Shown piece after piece: positions 33,942 to 43,115 of a DNA stretch of 63,710 bases. The translations under genes were made by a program, and so were the position numbers. A model generated the notes under the pieces. It was not told the origin of the DNA and made no database searches. It saw nothing but the letters and a program-made list of their open reading frames with translations. The DNA is taken from contig NZ_JABMCC010000117.1 in assembly GCF_013359905.1 (NCBI RefSeq), positions 1-63,710 on the forward strand, read 5' to 3'. Position 1 is the stretch's first letter; every line of letters starts with the position of its first letter. The DNA comes from Paenibacillus taichungensis (GTDB lineage Bacteria; Bacillota; Bacilli; Paenibacillales; Paenibacillaceae).

Positions 33942-33989
33942 TTGACGCAAGGAACGAATATGAAATATAATTCAATTGATCGATTGACT
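33942..33989 (+). promoter_or_regulatory. Promoter with operator palindrome, site 10
   Basis: TTGACG (33942-33947), 18-base spacer, TATAAT (33966-33971); operator ATTCAAT-TGATCG-ATTGACT at 33970-33989, followed by a second dyad as at site 3. Confidence 0.8.
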
Positions 33990-34036
33990 AGTTGATTTTG
34001 TCAGTCGATACACTAATCAGTGGAGGTTCGATTTCA

Positions 34037-34324
34037 ATGGCAAAGGCTTATCTTCAAATCACTCTGAAAATTAATGCATCAGAACGTGAGGCTGCTACAA
34101 AAGTGTATACAACGTATAAAGAGCCTTTTCTCTCTGGGATTACTGGCGCCGTTTCCAAAGAATTGCTAGTACGTGACGAGGATGTTCAAGTTATGCATGG
34201 CTTTAATAGCGATGCTGATGCAAAGGCGTATCTCGAAAGTGATCTTTTCAATAATGACGTCGTAGTTGGACTTAAAGACCTGCTTCAAGCTGAACCGGAA
34301 ATTCGTATTTATAGCACTTTTTAA
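34037..34324 (+). CDS. Small conserved protein, probable dimeric alpha/beta barrel (copy 2)
   Basis: 95 residues from ATG 34037 (GGAGG 10 bases upstream; the 33992 start adds an unlikely tail). It is the close paralogue of 15642: 'KAYLQITLKINASEREAATKVYTTYKEPFLSGI', 'ELLVRDEDVQVMHGF', and the same end 'AEPEIRIYSTF'. Promoter, operator and terminator are also similar, so the whole unit was duplicated with the following trxB-osmC-trx genes. Function unknown; a ligand-binding barrel of the YciI/ABM kind is the best guess. Confidence 0.78.
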   Translation: MAKAYLQITLKINASEREAATKVYTTYKEPFLSGITGAVSKELLVRDEDVQVMHGFNSDADAKAYLESDLFNNDVVVGLKDLLQAEPEIRIYSTF

Positions 34325-34376
34325 TAACACGGTGCTAAGGGCTACTCGCTCATAAGAATTTTCTTAGCTTCATAAA

Positions 34377-34421
34377 AAAGAAACCGACATTGCATTTTTG
34401 CTTTGTGGGTTTCTTTTCTTA
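34377..34421 (+). terminator. Terminator after the small barrel protein (copy 2)
   Basis: AAGAAACC(GACA), loop with TGCATTTTTGC, (TGT)GGGTTTCTT, then TTCTTA. Confidence 0.75.
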
Positions 34422-34474
34422 ATAAAAACCAGTCGAGAAACGGTAAGTCAGATAACAAAGCTATATCGAATGTG

Positions 34475-34521
34475 TTGACAAAGATCTGTTCCAATGTTAT
34501 TATTCAATTATTCAATTGAAC
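34475..34521 (+). promoter_or_regulatory. Promoter with operator palindrome, site 11
   Basis: TTGACA (34475-34480), 17-base spacer, TATTAT (34498-34503); operator ATTCAAT-TATTCA-ATTGAAC at 34502-34521, the same sequence as site 6. It drives trxB-osmC. Confidence 0.88.
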
Positions 34522-34579
34522 ATTTTATTATGAATGTTAATTCTTAATGAAAGTGAATATAACATTGGAGGGATTATTT

Positions 34580-35503
34580 ATGTATAAATCACTCATTATT
34601 GGAACCGGTCCAGCAGGACTGACTGCTGCAATCTACTTAGCTAGAGCAAATATGAACCCTTTGGTTATTGAAGGTCCTGAACCAGGAGGACAATTAACAA
34701 CAACGACAGAAGTGGAAAACTATCCTGGTTTCCCTGATGGAATTATGGGCCCCGAACTCATGGGTAATATGCGAAAACAAGCCGAACGATTTGGAGCAAC
34801 ATTTCTCACTGGTTGGGTGGAAAATGTAGATCTTTCAGAGCGACCTTTTAAACTGACTGTAATGGGTAAAGGTGAAATGGTTACAGAGACTTTAATCATC
34901 TCGACTGGTGCAAGTGCAAAATATCTAGGGATCCCTGGTGAAACTGAAAATGTTGGACGTGGTGTTAGTACATGCGCCACTTGTGATGGATTCTTCTTCC
35001 GAAACAAAGAACTCATCGTTGTTGGTGGAGGAGATACAGCACTTGAAGAAGCTAACTTCTTAACGAAATTTGCCAATAAGGTTACAGTAGTGCATCGCCG
35101 TGACGAATTGCGGGCCTCTAAAATAATGCAAGATCGTGCGCGTGCAAATCCCAAAATTGATTGGGCACTGAACAAAACTCCGATTGAAGTTATTGCTGAT
35201 TCAATCGGAGTCAACGGATTGAAAGTACGAAACAATTTAACGAATGAAGAAGAGATTCTAAGTGCAAACGGTGTATTTGTCGCGATTGGTCACCATCCGA
35301 ATGCAGAATTCTTAAAAGGTCAAATTGATACAGACGAACACGGCTATATTGTAACAGTTCCGGGCACTTCGTTAACCAATATTCCAGGTGTCTTTGCATG
35401 TGGAGACGTACAGGATAATCGTTATCGTCAAGCGATTACAGCTGCAGGAAGTGGAGCAATGGCTGCTATGGATAGCGAAAAATTTATTGAGTCTCAAGAA
35501 TAA
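34580..35503 (+). CDS. trxB: Thioredoxin reductase
   Basis: 307 residues from ATG 34580 (GGAGGG upstream). FAD motif 'SLIIGTGPAGLTAAIYLARA' at the N-terminus, the active-site pair in 'CATCDGFFFRNKEL' (C132/C135), the NADPH motif 'VVGGGDTALEEANFL' with 'HRRDELRAS', and the C-terminal FAD motif 'GVFACGDVQDNRYRQAITAAGSG'. It is a low-molecular-weight type flavoenzyme that reduces thioredoxin, here likely the trxA at 24865 and the CGDC protein at 16782. Only the last third of a second copy is left at 16050. A housekeeping trxB probably exists elsewhere in the genome. Confidence 0.93.
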   Translation: MYKSLIIGTGPAGLTAAIYLARANMNPLVIEGPEPGGQLTTTTEVENYPGFPDGIMGPELMGNMRKQAERFGATFLTGWVENVDLSERPFKLTVMGKGEMVTETLIISTGASAKYLGIPGETENVGRGVSTCATCDGFFFRNKELIVVGGGDTALEEANFLTKFANKVTVVHRRDELRASKIMQDRARANPKIDWALNKTPIEVIADSIGVNGLKVRNNLTNEEEILSANGVFVAIGHHPNAEFLKGQIDTDEHGYIVTVPGTSLTNIPGVFACGDVQDNRYRQAITAAGSGAMAAMDSEKFIESQE

Positions 35504-35556
35504 ACAATACAAAACAAACAAAAAAATAATAATCGAATTATAAAGGAGAACTTGAT

Positions 35557-36045
35557 ATGGCAAACCAGAAAATTAATATGAATACAGTTTGGTTTAAAGA
35601 TGCTAAAGGTGAGGGACGCATAAAAAGTGATAATCTCCAAACTCAAATTGCTATTCCTGCTCCTAAAGGAGGAAGTGGGGATGGTGCTGAACCACAGCAA
35701 CTACTTATCTCTTCTGCTGTAGCTTGTTACACGATGACTTTGGCGTATATGCTGGATAAAAGTAAAGTTCCGGTTTCTGGATTCTTTATGGATACCGAAG
35801 GAGACGTCGCTCCTGGAGACCAATTAAGTATTACTCATCGCCCGCATGTTGTTTTGAAATCTGATGCAACAAAAGATCATGTGAATCTGGTAGAAAATTT
35901 AGTACTAAAAGCCGAAGAAAATTGTCACATCGGTCAACTTCTGATAAAAGCAGGAGTTCCTGTGGCAACTCAAGGTACGGTATCTATCGATAATGAAGAT
36001 GACTTGACAAGTAATTATATTGAAGAAAATGGATTCGAGTGGTAA
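35557..36045 (+). CDS. OsmC-family thiol peroxidase-like protein
   Basis: 162 residues from ATG 35557 (AAGGAGA upstream). Both Cys of the family are present: 'LLISSAVACYTMTLAYML' (about residue 54) and 'KAEENCHIGQLLIKAGVPV' (about residue 122). OsmC/Ohr proteins reduce organic or lipid hydroperoxides with these Cys. It is in an operon with trxB, 53 bases downstream. A remnant copy at 16404 follows the trxB remnant in the same way. Confidence 0.9.
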   Translation: MANQKINMNTVWFKDAKGEGRIKSDNLQTQIAIPAPKGGSGDGAEPQQLLISSAVACYTMTLAYMLDKSKVPVSGFFMDTEGDVAPGDQLSITHRPHVVLKSDATKDHVNLVENLVLKAEENCHIGQLLIKAGVPVATQGTVSIDNEDDLTSNYIEENGFEW

Positions 36046-36048
36046 ATG

Positions 36049-36198
36049 ATCGTTCTCCAAAATATTAAGGGAATCCCAAGTTTCGTGGCTTACGCTGACG
36101 GTAGAGAAATCATTCGATTTGTTAACAAATTGCGTATATCTCAGAATGAAATCGAACAATTTTTGGAACTTTCCATTGAAGGGTACAATACTCGTTAA
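36049..36198 (+). pseudogene. Thioredoxin-like gene, N-terminal half with the CGDC site deleted
   Basis: 'VLQNIKGIPSFVAYADGREIIRFVNKLRISQNEIEQFL...YNTR' aligns with the last 50 codons of the gene at 16782. It begins only 3 bases after the osmC stop, so a deletion removed the start, the Cys pair and the leader. Confidence 0.85.
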
Positions 36199-36203
36199 AC
36201 CAC

Positions 36204-36246
36204 TTAAGCGCCATTTCGCATAAAAGAAATGGCGCTTAATTTTTAT
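36204..36246 (+). terminator. Terminator after trxB-osmC
   Basis: TTAAGCGCCATTTC, loop GCATAAAA, GAAATGGCGCTTAA, then TTTTTA. Confidence 0.9.
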
Positions 36247-36742
36247 CCTCTCGAGAGGTAATTTCACACAAAAAGATAATTTTTTTAAAATGAAATTATT
36301 TTTTTGGGAATACATTCAGAGGAAGCAAAACACCTCCACTTGGTACTGCATATCAGTGGGACATCAGTACCAGCCACCCCCATGTCATAAGAATACATGT
36401 TGGTATTATTTATAAATAGAGTTTTCCAGTGGAACGGGTATATAGCATATGACAATCTCACACCAGCACTAAATATGTTTTGATTGAAGTTTAGTTATTG
36501 ATTAAACAATGGTTTAATAGGCGTTTTAGTATCTTACTTCCCTTTTTCAATAAAGAAATTTATAACAAAATAGGATATTAATTGTATACACTTCTTTTTT
36601 ACATTTCCTTTAATATGAGAACAATAAAAATCACATAATTGCAGGTGTGTTTACTTGTTTGAAATCACCAACTTAATACATTTAATTAGCATTTATTTAA
36701 ATCTTATTTTATTTATGAGATTTTATTCGCGAATAATAAGGC
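36247..36742. other. Gene-free stretch
   Basis: A+T-rich, no convincing gene or remnant on either strand. Confidence 0.5.
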
Positions 36743-36789
36743 TTGTCAGAAAAAAGGTATTTCATTATAATTCGATTAATAAATTGAAT
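36743..36789 (+). promoter_or_regulatory. Promoter with operator palindrome, site 12
   Basis: TTGTCA (36743-36748), 17-base spacer, TATAAT (36766-36771); operator ATTCGAT-TAATAA-ATTGAAT at 36770-36789. It precedes an MFS gene. Confidence 0.78.
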
Positions 36790-36914
36790 ACTATGTTAAT
36801 AATCGATCGAACGCTTTAACAGCATATTAAGCTTATGTATCGTTAAATTACCACAAACGAAGGCATGTTGCTTATATCTAATCAGTGGTCATCGAAAAAT
36901 TAAGGAGATTGAGA

Positions 36915-38204
36915 ATGGCAGAAAGAACGTTAGAACACAAACAGGTATTATCACATCTTCCAGCATCCATTGTTGAATATGTGGATTCAGCAGAGAAGCA
37001 GCGTCAGTTACATTCTAAAACGATGAAGGTTGTCATTGCTTCTCAAATTTTTGGTGGAGCTGGCTTAGCTGCAGGTATTACTGTAGGGGCGTTACTCGCC
37101 CAAGACATGCTGGGAACGGACAGCTTTGCCGGCGTCCCTACAGGTCTATTTACATTAGGTTCTGCTGGAGCTGCGTTAGTGGTGGGACGCCTTTCTCAGC
37201 GATTGGGAAGACGGGTAGGACTTGCTACAGGATTCCTAGTAGGAGGTTTGGGAGCTATTGGGGTTGTTCTTGCAGCATTGTTCAACAGCGTGCCCTTACT
37301 TTTTATTTCCATGTTGATCTATGGCTCAGGCACGGCAACAAATTTACAGGCACGCTATGCAGGGACAGATTTAGCTTTGCCCTCTCAGAGGGCAAAAGCA
37401 ATAAGTATGGCAATGGTATTCACAACATTTGGAGCCGTAGCTGGCCCCAATCTTGTGAATCTGACAGGGGATTTGGCTACTTCGATTGGCGCTCCCCCGT
37501 TATCGGGGCCATTTATGCTTGGAGCTATTGCGTATATACTAGCAGGTTTGATACTTCTTATCTTTTTAAGACCCGATCCTTTCATTGTGGCCAAAGCTAT
37601 TGCTGAAATACAGCATAAAAAAACAAGTGGAATCACTTCAGAAAAGGACAGTAGTAATAAAAAAGGAATCTTTATTGGTACATCAGTGATGGTGCTTACC
37701 CAAATTGTCATGATAGCGATCATGACAATGACTCCTGTTCATATGCTACATCATGGTCATGGTTTAGGCCAAGTTGGTATTGTCATCGGAATTCATGTTG
37801 CATCCATGTATTTACCATCTTTAATCACCGGGATACTTGTTGATAAATTCGGATACATTTTTATGGCTTACATGTCAGGATTTACTTTATTGTTATCGGG
37901 CTTGTTAGCTGCATTTGCACCAGGCTCATCGATGGGATTGCTTATTGTTGCTCTAGCTCTTCTTGGCTTGGGATGGAACTTTGGATTAATCAGTGGAACA
38001 GCGGCTATTGTTGATGCGACACCTCCGAATGTTCGGGCGAAGACTCAAGGAACAGTCGATGTTTTAATTGCTTTATCTGGAGCATCTGGAGGAGCATTGT
38101 CTGGAATGATTGTAGCCCATTCAGGCTATTCCACACTTTCTTTGATTGGTGCTTTCTTGTCATTATTACTTATTCCAGTTGTAGTATGGTTTCGTAGAAA
38201 GTAA
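36915..38204 (+). CDS. MFS transporter (12 TM)
   Basis: 429 residues from ATG 36915 (AAGGAGA upstream; GTG 36885 less likely). A long polar N-terminus (about 40 residues) precedes the helices. 'LVVGRLSQRLGRRVGLATGFLVGGLGAIGVVLAALF' is the TM2-TM3 signature, and 'HMLHHGHGLGQVGIVIGIHVASMYLPSLITGILVDKFG' marks the second half with a His-rich loop before TM8. The operator in front puts it in the same regulon as the thioredoxin genes, so it probably exports the inducing compound or a product. Substrate unknown. Confidence 0.85.
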   Translation: MAERTLEHKQVLSHLPASIVEYVDSAEKQRQLHSKTMKVVIASQIFGGAGLAAGITVGALLAQDMLGTDSFAGVPTGLFTLGSAGAALVVGRLSQRLGRRVGLATGFLVGGLGAIGVVLAALFNSVPLLFISMLIYGSGTATNLQARYAGTDLALPSQRAKAISMAMVFTTFGAVAGPNLVNLTGDLATSIGAPPLSGPFMLGAIAYILAGLILLIFLRPDPFIVAKAIAEIQHKKTSGITSEKDSSNKKGIFIGTSVMVLTQIVMIAIMTMTPVHMLHHGHGLGQVGIVIGIHVASMYLPSLITGILVDKFGYIFMAYMSGFTLLLSGLLAAFAPGSSMGLLIVALALLGLGWNFGLISGTAAIVDATPPNVRAKTQGTVDVLIALSGASGGALSGMIVAHSGYSTLSLIGAFLSLLLIPVVVWFRRK

Positions 38205-38237
38205 TAAAAGATCCATCATCGCTTTGAAATGAGAACT

Positions 38238-38277
38238 GAAAAAACCTCAGTCTGCGTCTGCGGGCTGAGGTTTTTTG
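38238..38277. terminator. Terminator after the MFS gene
   Basis: AAAAAACCTCAG...TGCGTCTGCG...CTGAGGTTTTTTG; runs on both sides. Confidence 0.85.
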
Positions 38278-38524
38278 CATGTAATAGATCCAACAAACGG
38301 AACAATACACTATTTTCAAGTAGTAAAATTATAGATCTGAAATCCATAAGAATACACTTCTGATGTACAAAAGCAATGTTTAATAGGCCATTATTCGTAA
38401 ATTTGAAAACCGCATTTACTAAATTTAATCGGAATCCAATCAAAGTTTGTAAACGCTATTACTATTTCCGTAAAGTCATTGAAAACGTGATTAATATATA
38501 TAAAATAAAACTGTGAGAGGGGAA

Positions 38525-38540
38525 GAGAAAGCGCTTAATT
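38525..38540 (+). promoter_or_regulatory. cre-like catabolite box before bglP
   Basis: GAGAAAGCGCTTAATT, centred on AAGCGCTT, matches the CcpA operator pattern. It lies about 20 bases downstream of a TTGAAA/TAAAAT promoter (38479-38506), a road-block position. Confidence 0.7.
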
Positions 38541-38600
38541 TTAAATAAAATCAAACCCTTTTACTTTTTTTAACACTATGAACTCATCAAGGGGGGCACC

Positions 38601-40460
38601 ATGAATCAACTAGAATTAGGAAAAGAAATCATTAAAAATATCGGCGGAGAAGAAAATATTAAAGACTTTTATCATTGTGCTACTCGATTACGTTTCATTC
38701 TTGTGGATACCAATAAAGCGGACAAAAAGAAGATTGAAAATCTAGAAGGGGTTATAAGCGTCGTAATTAGCGGCGGTCAGTTCCAAGTGATAATCGGAAA
38801 TAAAGTTAAAGATGTTTATACCGTGATTACTCAAAATATACTAAACAATTTCGGACAATCTGAAGAGAAGGTGGCCGATAATAGAAGTCCAGTTAGTAAA
38901 CTGATTGATTTAATATCAGGTATCTTTTCACCCGCTTTTGGACTACTAGCCGGAACAGGCTTATTAAAGGGAATCCTCTTACTTGCAACTTTAGCAGGGT
39001 TGTCGCAAGAGTCCGGTGCATACATCATTTTAAACGCTGCTTCAGACAGTCTGTTCTATTTTCTTCCAATTGTCTTAGCGATCTCTGCGGCAAGAAAATT
39101 TAAGACCGATCAATTTTTGTCGGTCGTTATAGCAGGAGCGCTAGTATACCCAACAATAGTAAGTGCATTTAACGAAGGGAAGAACTTGGATTTCTTTGGT
39201 ATTCCAGTAGTTCTGGCGCAATACAGCAGTTCAGTAATTCCTATTATATTGGCAGTGTGGATTCTTTCTAAAGTCGAACCTGTTGTTAAGAAGTTTTTAC
39301 ATGAAACTATACAGACTTTTATTACTCCAATGATCTGTTTGGTAATCATGGTGCCATTAACCCTAATTGTAGTTGGCCCCATTTCAACGTTGGTTGGGGA
39401 TATCCTTGCACAAGGATATTTGTGGATTTATGAGCTGAGCCCTATTGTTTCAGGCATTATTATTGGTGCGTTGTGGCAGGTATTCGTTATCTTCGGATTA
39501 CATTGGGCATTCATCCCTATTATGATCAATAACTTGTCTAATATGGGCTATGACACTTTAATGGCGATGTGTACACCGGCTGTTGTTGCTCAAGCGGGCG
39601 CTGCATTAGGAGTATTTTTACGAAGTAAAGATAAAAAATTCAGGTCATTATCGTTCTCGGCTTTTGTTAGTGGACTCTTTGGAGTTACTGAACCTGCCAT
39701 TTATGGAGTTACACTAAAATTAAAGAAACCATTTATTATGGGCGTAATTAGTGGTGCCGTTGGCGGAGCGATCATTGGTCTGGCAGGATCCAGGTCGACG
39801 ATTTTTGGTACGTTGAGTTTTATCACTTTTCCAGCATACTTTGGTAAAGGATTTGCAGCATTTGCGTTTAGTTACTTTTTATCTTTGATCTTAGCCTGTG
39901 TTTTAACATATTTCTTTGGCGGGGTCAAAAAATACGATCAAGATAACCAAGTTCATAACAGCAATGCAGAATCTGAATTGAAGCTTGAACCTGTTAATGT
40001 TGGGATTGAGAAGGTCATGGCACCAAGTATGGGGGATTTGATCCGATTAGAAGATATTTCGGACGAATCCTTTGCTAGTGGTGCTCTTGGTAAAGGCTTT
40101 GGGGTTAAGTCTGATGATGGACTGGTAGTTTCACCTGTAGAAGGAGAGATTTCAACGATTGTTAAATCTCAGCATGCTCTGGTTATTACTTCAACAGGCG
40201 GTTCTGAGATTTTAATTCATGTGGGTATAAACACGGTTTCGTTGAAGGGTCAAGGTTTCAATGTGATGGTGAAAGAAGGGCAAAAAGTACATGTAGGGGA
40301 CTCACTTATTTCGTTTGATAAAGATTTCATCACTGAAAAAGGGCTAGATCCTACAGTTATTCTGATTATTACGAACTCATATGATTATCAGAACATTACA
40401 GTAAAACACGATCGCAAAAAGGTTAATCCAACCGATGAAATTATACTACTAGATAAATAA
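38601..40460 (+). CDS. bglP: PTS beta-glucoside-specific permease EIIBCA
   Basis: 619 residues from ATG 38601 (GGGGGG upstream). Domain order: EIIB (residues 1-90) with the phospho-Cys in 'FYHCATRLRFIL'; EIIC (about 100-460) with membrane helices, 'LHWAFIPIMINNL' and 'GVTEPAIYGVTLKLKKPF'; EIIA (about 480-615) with 'GVKSDDGLVVSPVEGEI' and the active His in 'ILIHVGINTV'. The protein imports and phosphorylates beta-glucosides such as arbutin, salicin or cellobiose. The next gene, 14 bases on, hydrolyses the product. No LicT-type antiterminator site was seen; the RpiR-type gene downstream is the local regulator candidate. Confidence 0.93.
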   Translation: MNQLELGKEIIKNIGGEENIKDFYHCATRLRFILVDTNKADKKKIENLEGVISVVISGGQFQVIIGNKVKDVYTVITQNILNNFGQSEEKVADNRSPVSKLIDLISGIFSPAFGLLAGTGLLKGILLLATLAGLSQESGAYIILNAASDSLFYFLPIVLAISAARKFKTDQFLSVVIAGALVYPTIVSAFNEGKNLDFFGIPVVLAQYSSSVIPIILAVWILSKVEPVVKKFLHETIQTFITPMICLVIMVPLTLIVVGPISTLVGDILAQGYLWIYELSPIVSGIIIGALWQVFVIFGLHWAFIPIMINNLSNMGYDTLMAMCTPAVVAQAGAALGVFLRSKDKKFRSLSFSAFVSGLFGVTEPAIYGVTLKLKKPFIMGVISGAVGGAIIGLAGSRSTIFGTLSFITFPAYFGKGFAAFAFSYFLSLILACVLTYFFGGVKKYDQDNQVHNSNAESELKLEPVNVGIEKVMAPSMGDLIRLEDISDESFASGALGKGFGVKSDDGLVVSPVEGEISTIVKSQHALVITSTGGSEILIHVGINTVSLKGQGFNVMVKEGQKVHVGDSLISFDKDFITEKGLDPTVILIITNSYDYQNITVKHDRKKVNPTDEIILLDK

Positions 40461-40474
40461 GGAGCTAAAAAGAT

Positions 40475-41911
40475 ATGAAAAACACATTTCCGAATCATTT
40501 TTTATGGGGTGGGGCGATTGCAGCCCATCAAGCTGAGGGTGCATGGAACGTCGATGGTAAAGGGATTAGCGTTGCAGATGTCATAACGGCAGGATCACAT
40601 CAGAAGAATAGAGAAATTACAGAAGGTATCATCAGTGGTAAATACTATCCTAATCATGAAGGTATCGATCTTTATCATAAATACAAGGAAGATATTTCAT
40701 TCTTCAAAGAGATGGGTTTTAACTGTCTTAGAACCTCGATCGCTTGGGCTAGAATTTTCCCTAATGGGGATGAGGAGTCTCCTAATGAAAAAGGACTATT
40801 GTTTTATGACAACTTGTTCGACGAATTAATAGCAAATGGTATAACTCCTATTATCACCTTATCTCACTTTGAAATGCCGTATCATTTAGTAACGGAGTAT
40901 GGAGGCTGGCGGAACAAAAAAGTAATCGATTTTTTTGTTAGATATGCTGAAACCGTTTTAAATAGATATAAAAGTAAAGTGAAATACTGGATGACATTTA
41001 ATGAAATCAACAATATTTACGGTACAGAGAATGAATTTTTCAGCTTTGTGACCGGCGGCTTAAAATATTCAGAAGATGAAAACAAAAAAGAAGTAATGTT
41101 TCAGTCAGCTATGAATCAATTAGTTGCAAGTGCTCGAACCGTAAGCATTGCTAAAAAGATTAATCCTGAATTTGAGATGGGGTGCATGCTTGCTTATGTT
41201 CCAGTGTATCCATACTCAAGCAAACCGGATGATGTCCTCTTAGCACAACAAGAAATGCAAAGCAGACATTTCTTTTTAGATGTACACTGTCACGGTAATA
41301 TCCCGAATTACATTGAACTGTCATGGGAGAGAGAAAACATTACAGTAGATGTGTCCGATGAAGAACTGCGTGATCTAAAAAATGGAACGGTCGATTATAT
41401 CGCAATAAGTTACTATATGTCGAATACAGTTACTAGAGAAACTTTGAATAGCGAAACTACATCCTACCAAACAAGCAGTGTAGTAGTCGATAATCCTCAC
41501 TTATTAGCTAATGAATGGGGATGGCAAATTGATCCGGTAGGATTGCGTTACTCTTTAAATGAATTATATAATCGGTATAGAAAACCGATTATGATTGTTG
41601 AAAATGGACTTGGAGCAGAAGATACAGTTATTCCTAACGAAAAAATTATCGATGACTACCGTATTGAATATCTTGCTAATCATATTACAGAGTTGAAAAA
41701 GGCAATCCTCATTGATGGGGTTGATGTACTGGGTTACACTACCTGGGGACCTATTGATATTGTGAGTGCAGGAACCGGGGAAATGAAGAAAAGGTATGGT
41801 TTTATCTATGTGGATCGAGATGATCAGGGAAACGGATCTCTCTCTAGATCCAAGAAAAAGTCGTTTGATTGGTACTCCAATGTGATAAAAACGAACGGAA
41901 AAGACCTTTAA
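40475..41911 (+). CDS. bglA: GH1 6-phospho-beta-glucosidase
   Basis: 478 residues from ATG 40475 (AAGGAGC upstream). GH1 markers: 'FLWGGAIAAHQAEGAWNVDGKG' at the N-terminus, the acid/base Glu in 'WMTFNEINNIYG', and the nucleophile Glu in 'PIMIVENGLGAED'. A C-terminal 'KKRYGFIYVDRDDQGNG..SRSKKKSFDWY' matches the phosphate-binding subgroup. It releases glucose 6-phosphate from the sugar brought in by the preceding PTS. Together with the GH4 enzyme at 32389, the strain has two different phospho-glucosidases within 8 kb. Confidence 0.92.
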   Translation: MKNTFPNHFLWGGAIAAHQAEGAWNVDGKGISVADVITAGSHQKNREITEGIISGKYYPNHEGIDLYHKYKEDISFFKEMGFNCLRTSIAWARIFPNGDEESPNEKGLLFYDNLFDELIANGITPIITLSHFEMPYHLVTEYGGWRNKKVIDFFVRYAETVLNRYKSKVKYWMTFNEINNIYGTENEFFSFVTGGLKYSEDENKKEVMFQSAMNQLVASARTVSIAKKINPEFEMGCMLAYVPVYPYSSKPDDVLLAQQEMQSRHFFLDVHCHGNIPNYIELSWERENITVDVSDEELRDLKNGTVDYIAISYYMSNTVTRETLNSETTSYQTSSVVVDNPHLLANEWGWQIDPVGLRYSLNELYNRYRKPIMIVENGLGAEDTVIPNEKIIDDYRIEYLANHITELKKAILIDGVDVLGYTTWGPIDIVSAGTGEMKKRYGFIYVDRDDQGNGSLSRSKKKSFDWYSNVIKTNGKDL

Positions 41912-41914
41912 TTG

Positions 41915-41958
41915 AATACGACAGAGATAAGCGTCATATCTCTGTCGTATTTTTGTTT
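41915..41958 (+). terminator. Terminator after the bgl operon
   Basis: AATACGACAGAGATA, loop, TATCTCTGTCGTATT, then TTTGTTTTT. Confidence 0.9.
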
Positions 41959-42178
41959 TTAACAAGTAAGGCGTAAAATTACTATATTTCATATGATAAA
42001 CAAAAAAACAATCCCATTTCCAAGTATTAAATATATGTGTTGAATAATGTGGTAAAGTTTGATTTACTCCCTAGATGGTAATGCTTTTAACAACAAAATA
42101 CATTGAAGAATGGTTAATAATTGAACCATCAAGATAAGCCTTATCTTCTTGCAGAGATTATTTAATAGGAGGAAGTTC

Positions 42179-43051
42179 ATGTTAATTTCTGATCGATTAG
42201 AACAAACCAAATTTTCACCTTCAGAACAAGCGGTTGTGAAATATTTAAAGGAAAAAAAGCACGCTATTAAACAACAAACAATCAAAGAAGCTGCCAATCA
42301 GACCTATACGAATCCAGCTACCTTTATTAAAGTCGCGAAAAAACTGGGATTTAATGGATGGGCCTCTTTAATCGATTCGTACTTGGCTGAGATAGATTAT
42401 TTAAACTCAAACCTGGATCATATTGATGCTAATATACCCTTTACTGTTAATGACTCAATTATGACAATAGCAAGTAAACTTACACAGCTTTCTGTAGAAA
42501 CCGTTCAAGATACTCAAAAGCTGATAAACAACGAATCGTTATTAAAAGCAGTACACTTAATGGATCAAGCTTCAGAAATAAAAATATTTACAAACAATAA
42601 TAACAATTTGATCATACAAGATTTTTGTTTGAAAATGAATCGAATAAAAAAACGTGTAGGCGTGAGTATTTTAAAAGGTGAAGAGAAGTTCGAGGCTGCA
42701 AACTGCGACAAAAATGATTGTGCATTACTGATCTCCTATACTGGAGACTCGCCTACACTGATTGATTTAATTCCTATACTGCGCGAGAATCAAGTCCCCA
42801 TTGTGGCGATCACAAGTATTGGAAATAATATTCTGTCTGAGCTTTCAGACTGCGTGTTAAACATCACAACAAGGGAAAAACTCTACACCAAAATAGGGAA
42901 TTTTACGACGAATACGGCCATTATCCATTTATTGAACATTATTTATGCAGCTTACTTCTCACTTAGATATGAATCCAATTTAGAGCATTTGATAAAGATA
43001 TCAAAACTTGCAGATTTTAGACAGTCTTCGCTAGATATCATTAATGAATAA
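42179..43051 (+). CDS. RpiR/MurR-family regulator (HTH plus SIS domain)
   Basis: 290 residues from ATG 42179 (AGGAGG upstream; TTG 42149 less likely). N-terminal HTH_6: 'LEQTKFSPSEQAVVKYL' and 'IKEAANQTYTNPATFIKVAKKLGFNGWASL'. C-terminal SIS domain with 'CALLISYTGDSPTLIDLIPILRENQVPIVAITSIGNN', which in this family binds a phospho-sugar. Position after the bgl operon suggests that it senses its sugar phosphate and controls that operon. Confidence 0.88.
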   Translation: MLISDRLEQTKFSPSEQAVVKYLKEKKHAIKQQTIKEAANQTYTNPATFIKVAKKLGFNGWASLIDSYLAEIDYLNSNLDHIDANIPFTVNDSIMTIASKLTQLSVETVQDTQKLINNESLLKAVHLMDQASEIKIFTNNNNNLIIQDFCLKMNRIKKRVGVSILKGEEKFEAANCDKNDCALLISYTGDSPTLIDLIPILRENQVPIVAITSIGNNILSELSDCVLNITTREKLYTKIGNFTTNTAIIHLLNIIYAAYFSLRYESNLEHLIKISKLADFRQSSLDIINE

Positions 43052-43115
43052 TATGGGCCACTACTCCTAACTCAAATGTAGCCATTTATTGAAAGATCAT
43101 TTTTAATAATGAAGA

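Noticed and set aside
34720..35235. Open frame of 171 codons on the minus strand of trxB
   Set aside because: Antisense shadow of a well-supported gene; no family features.
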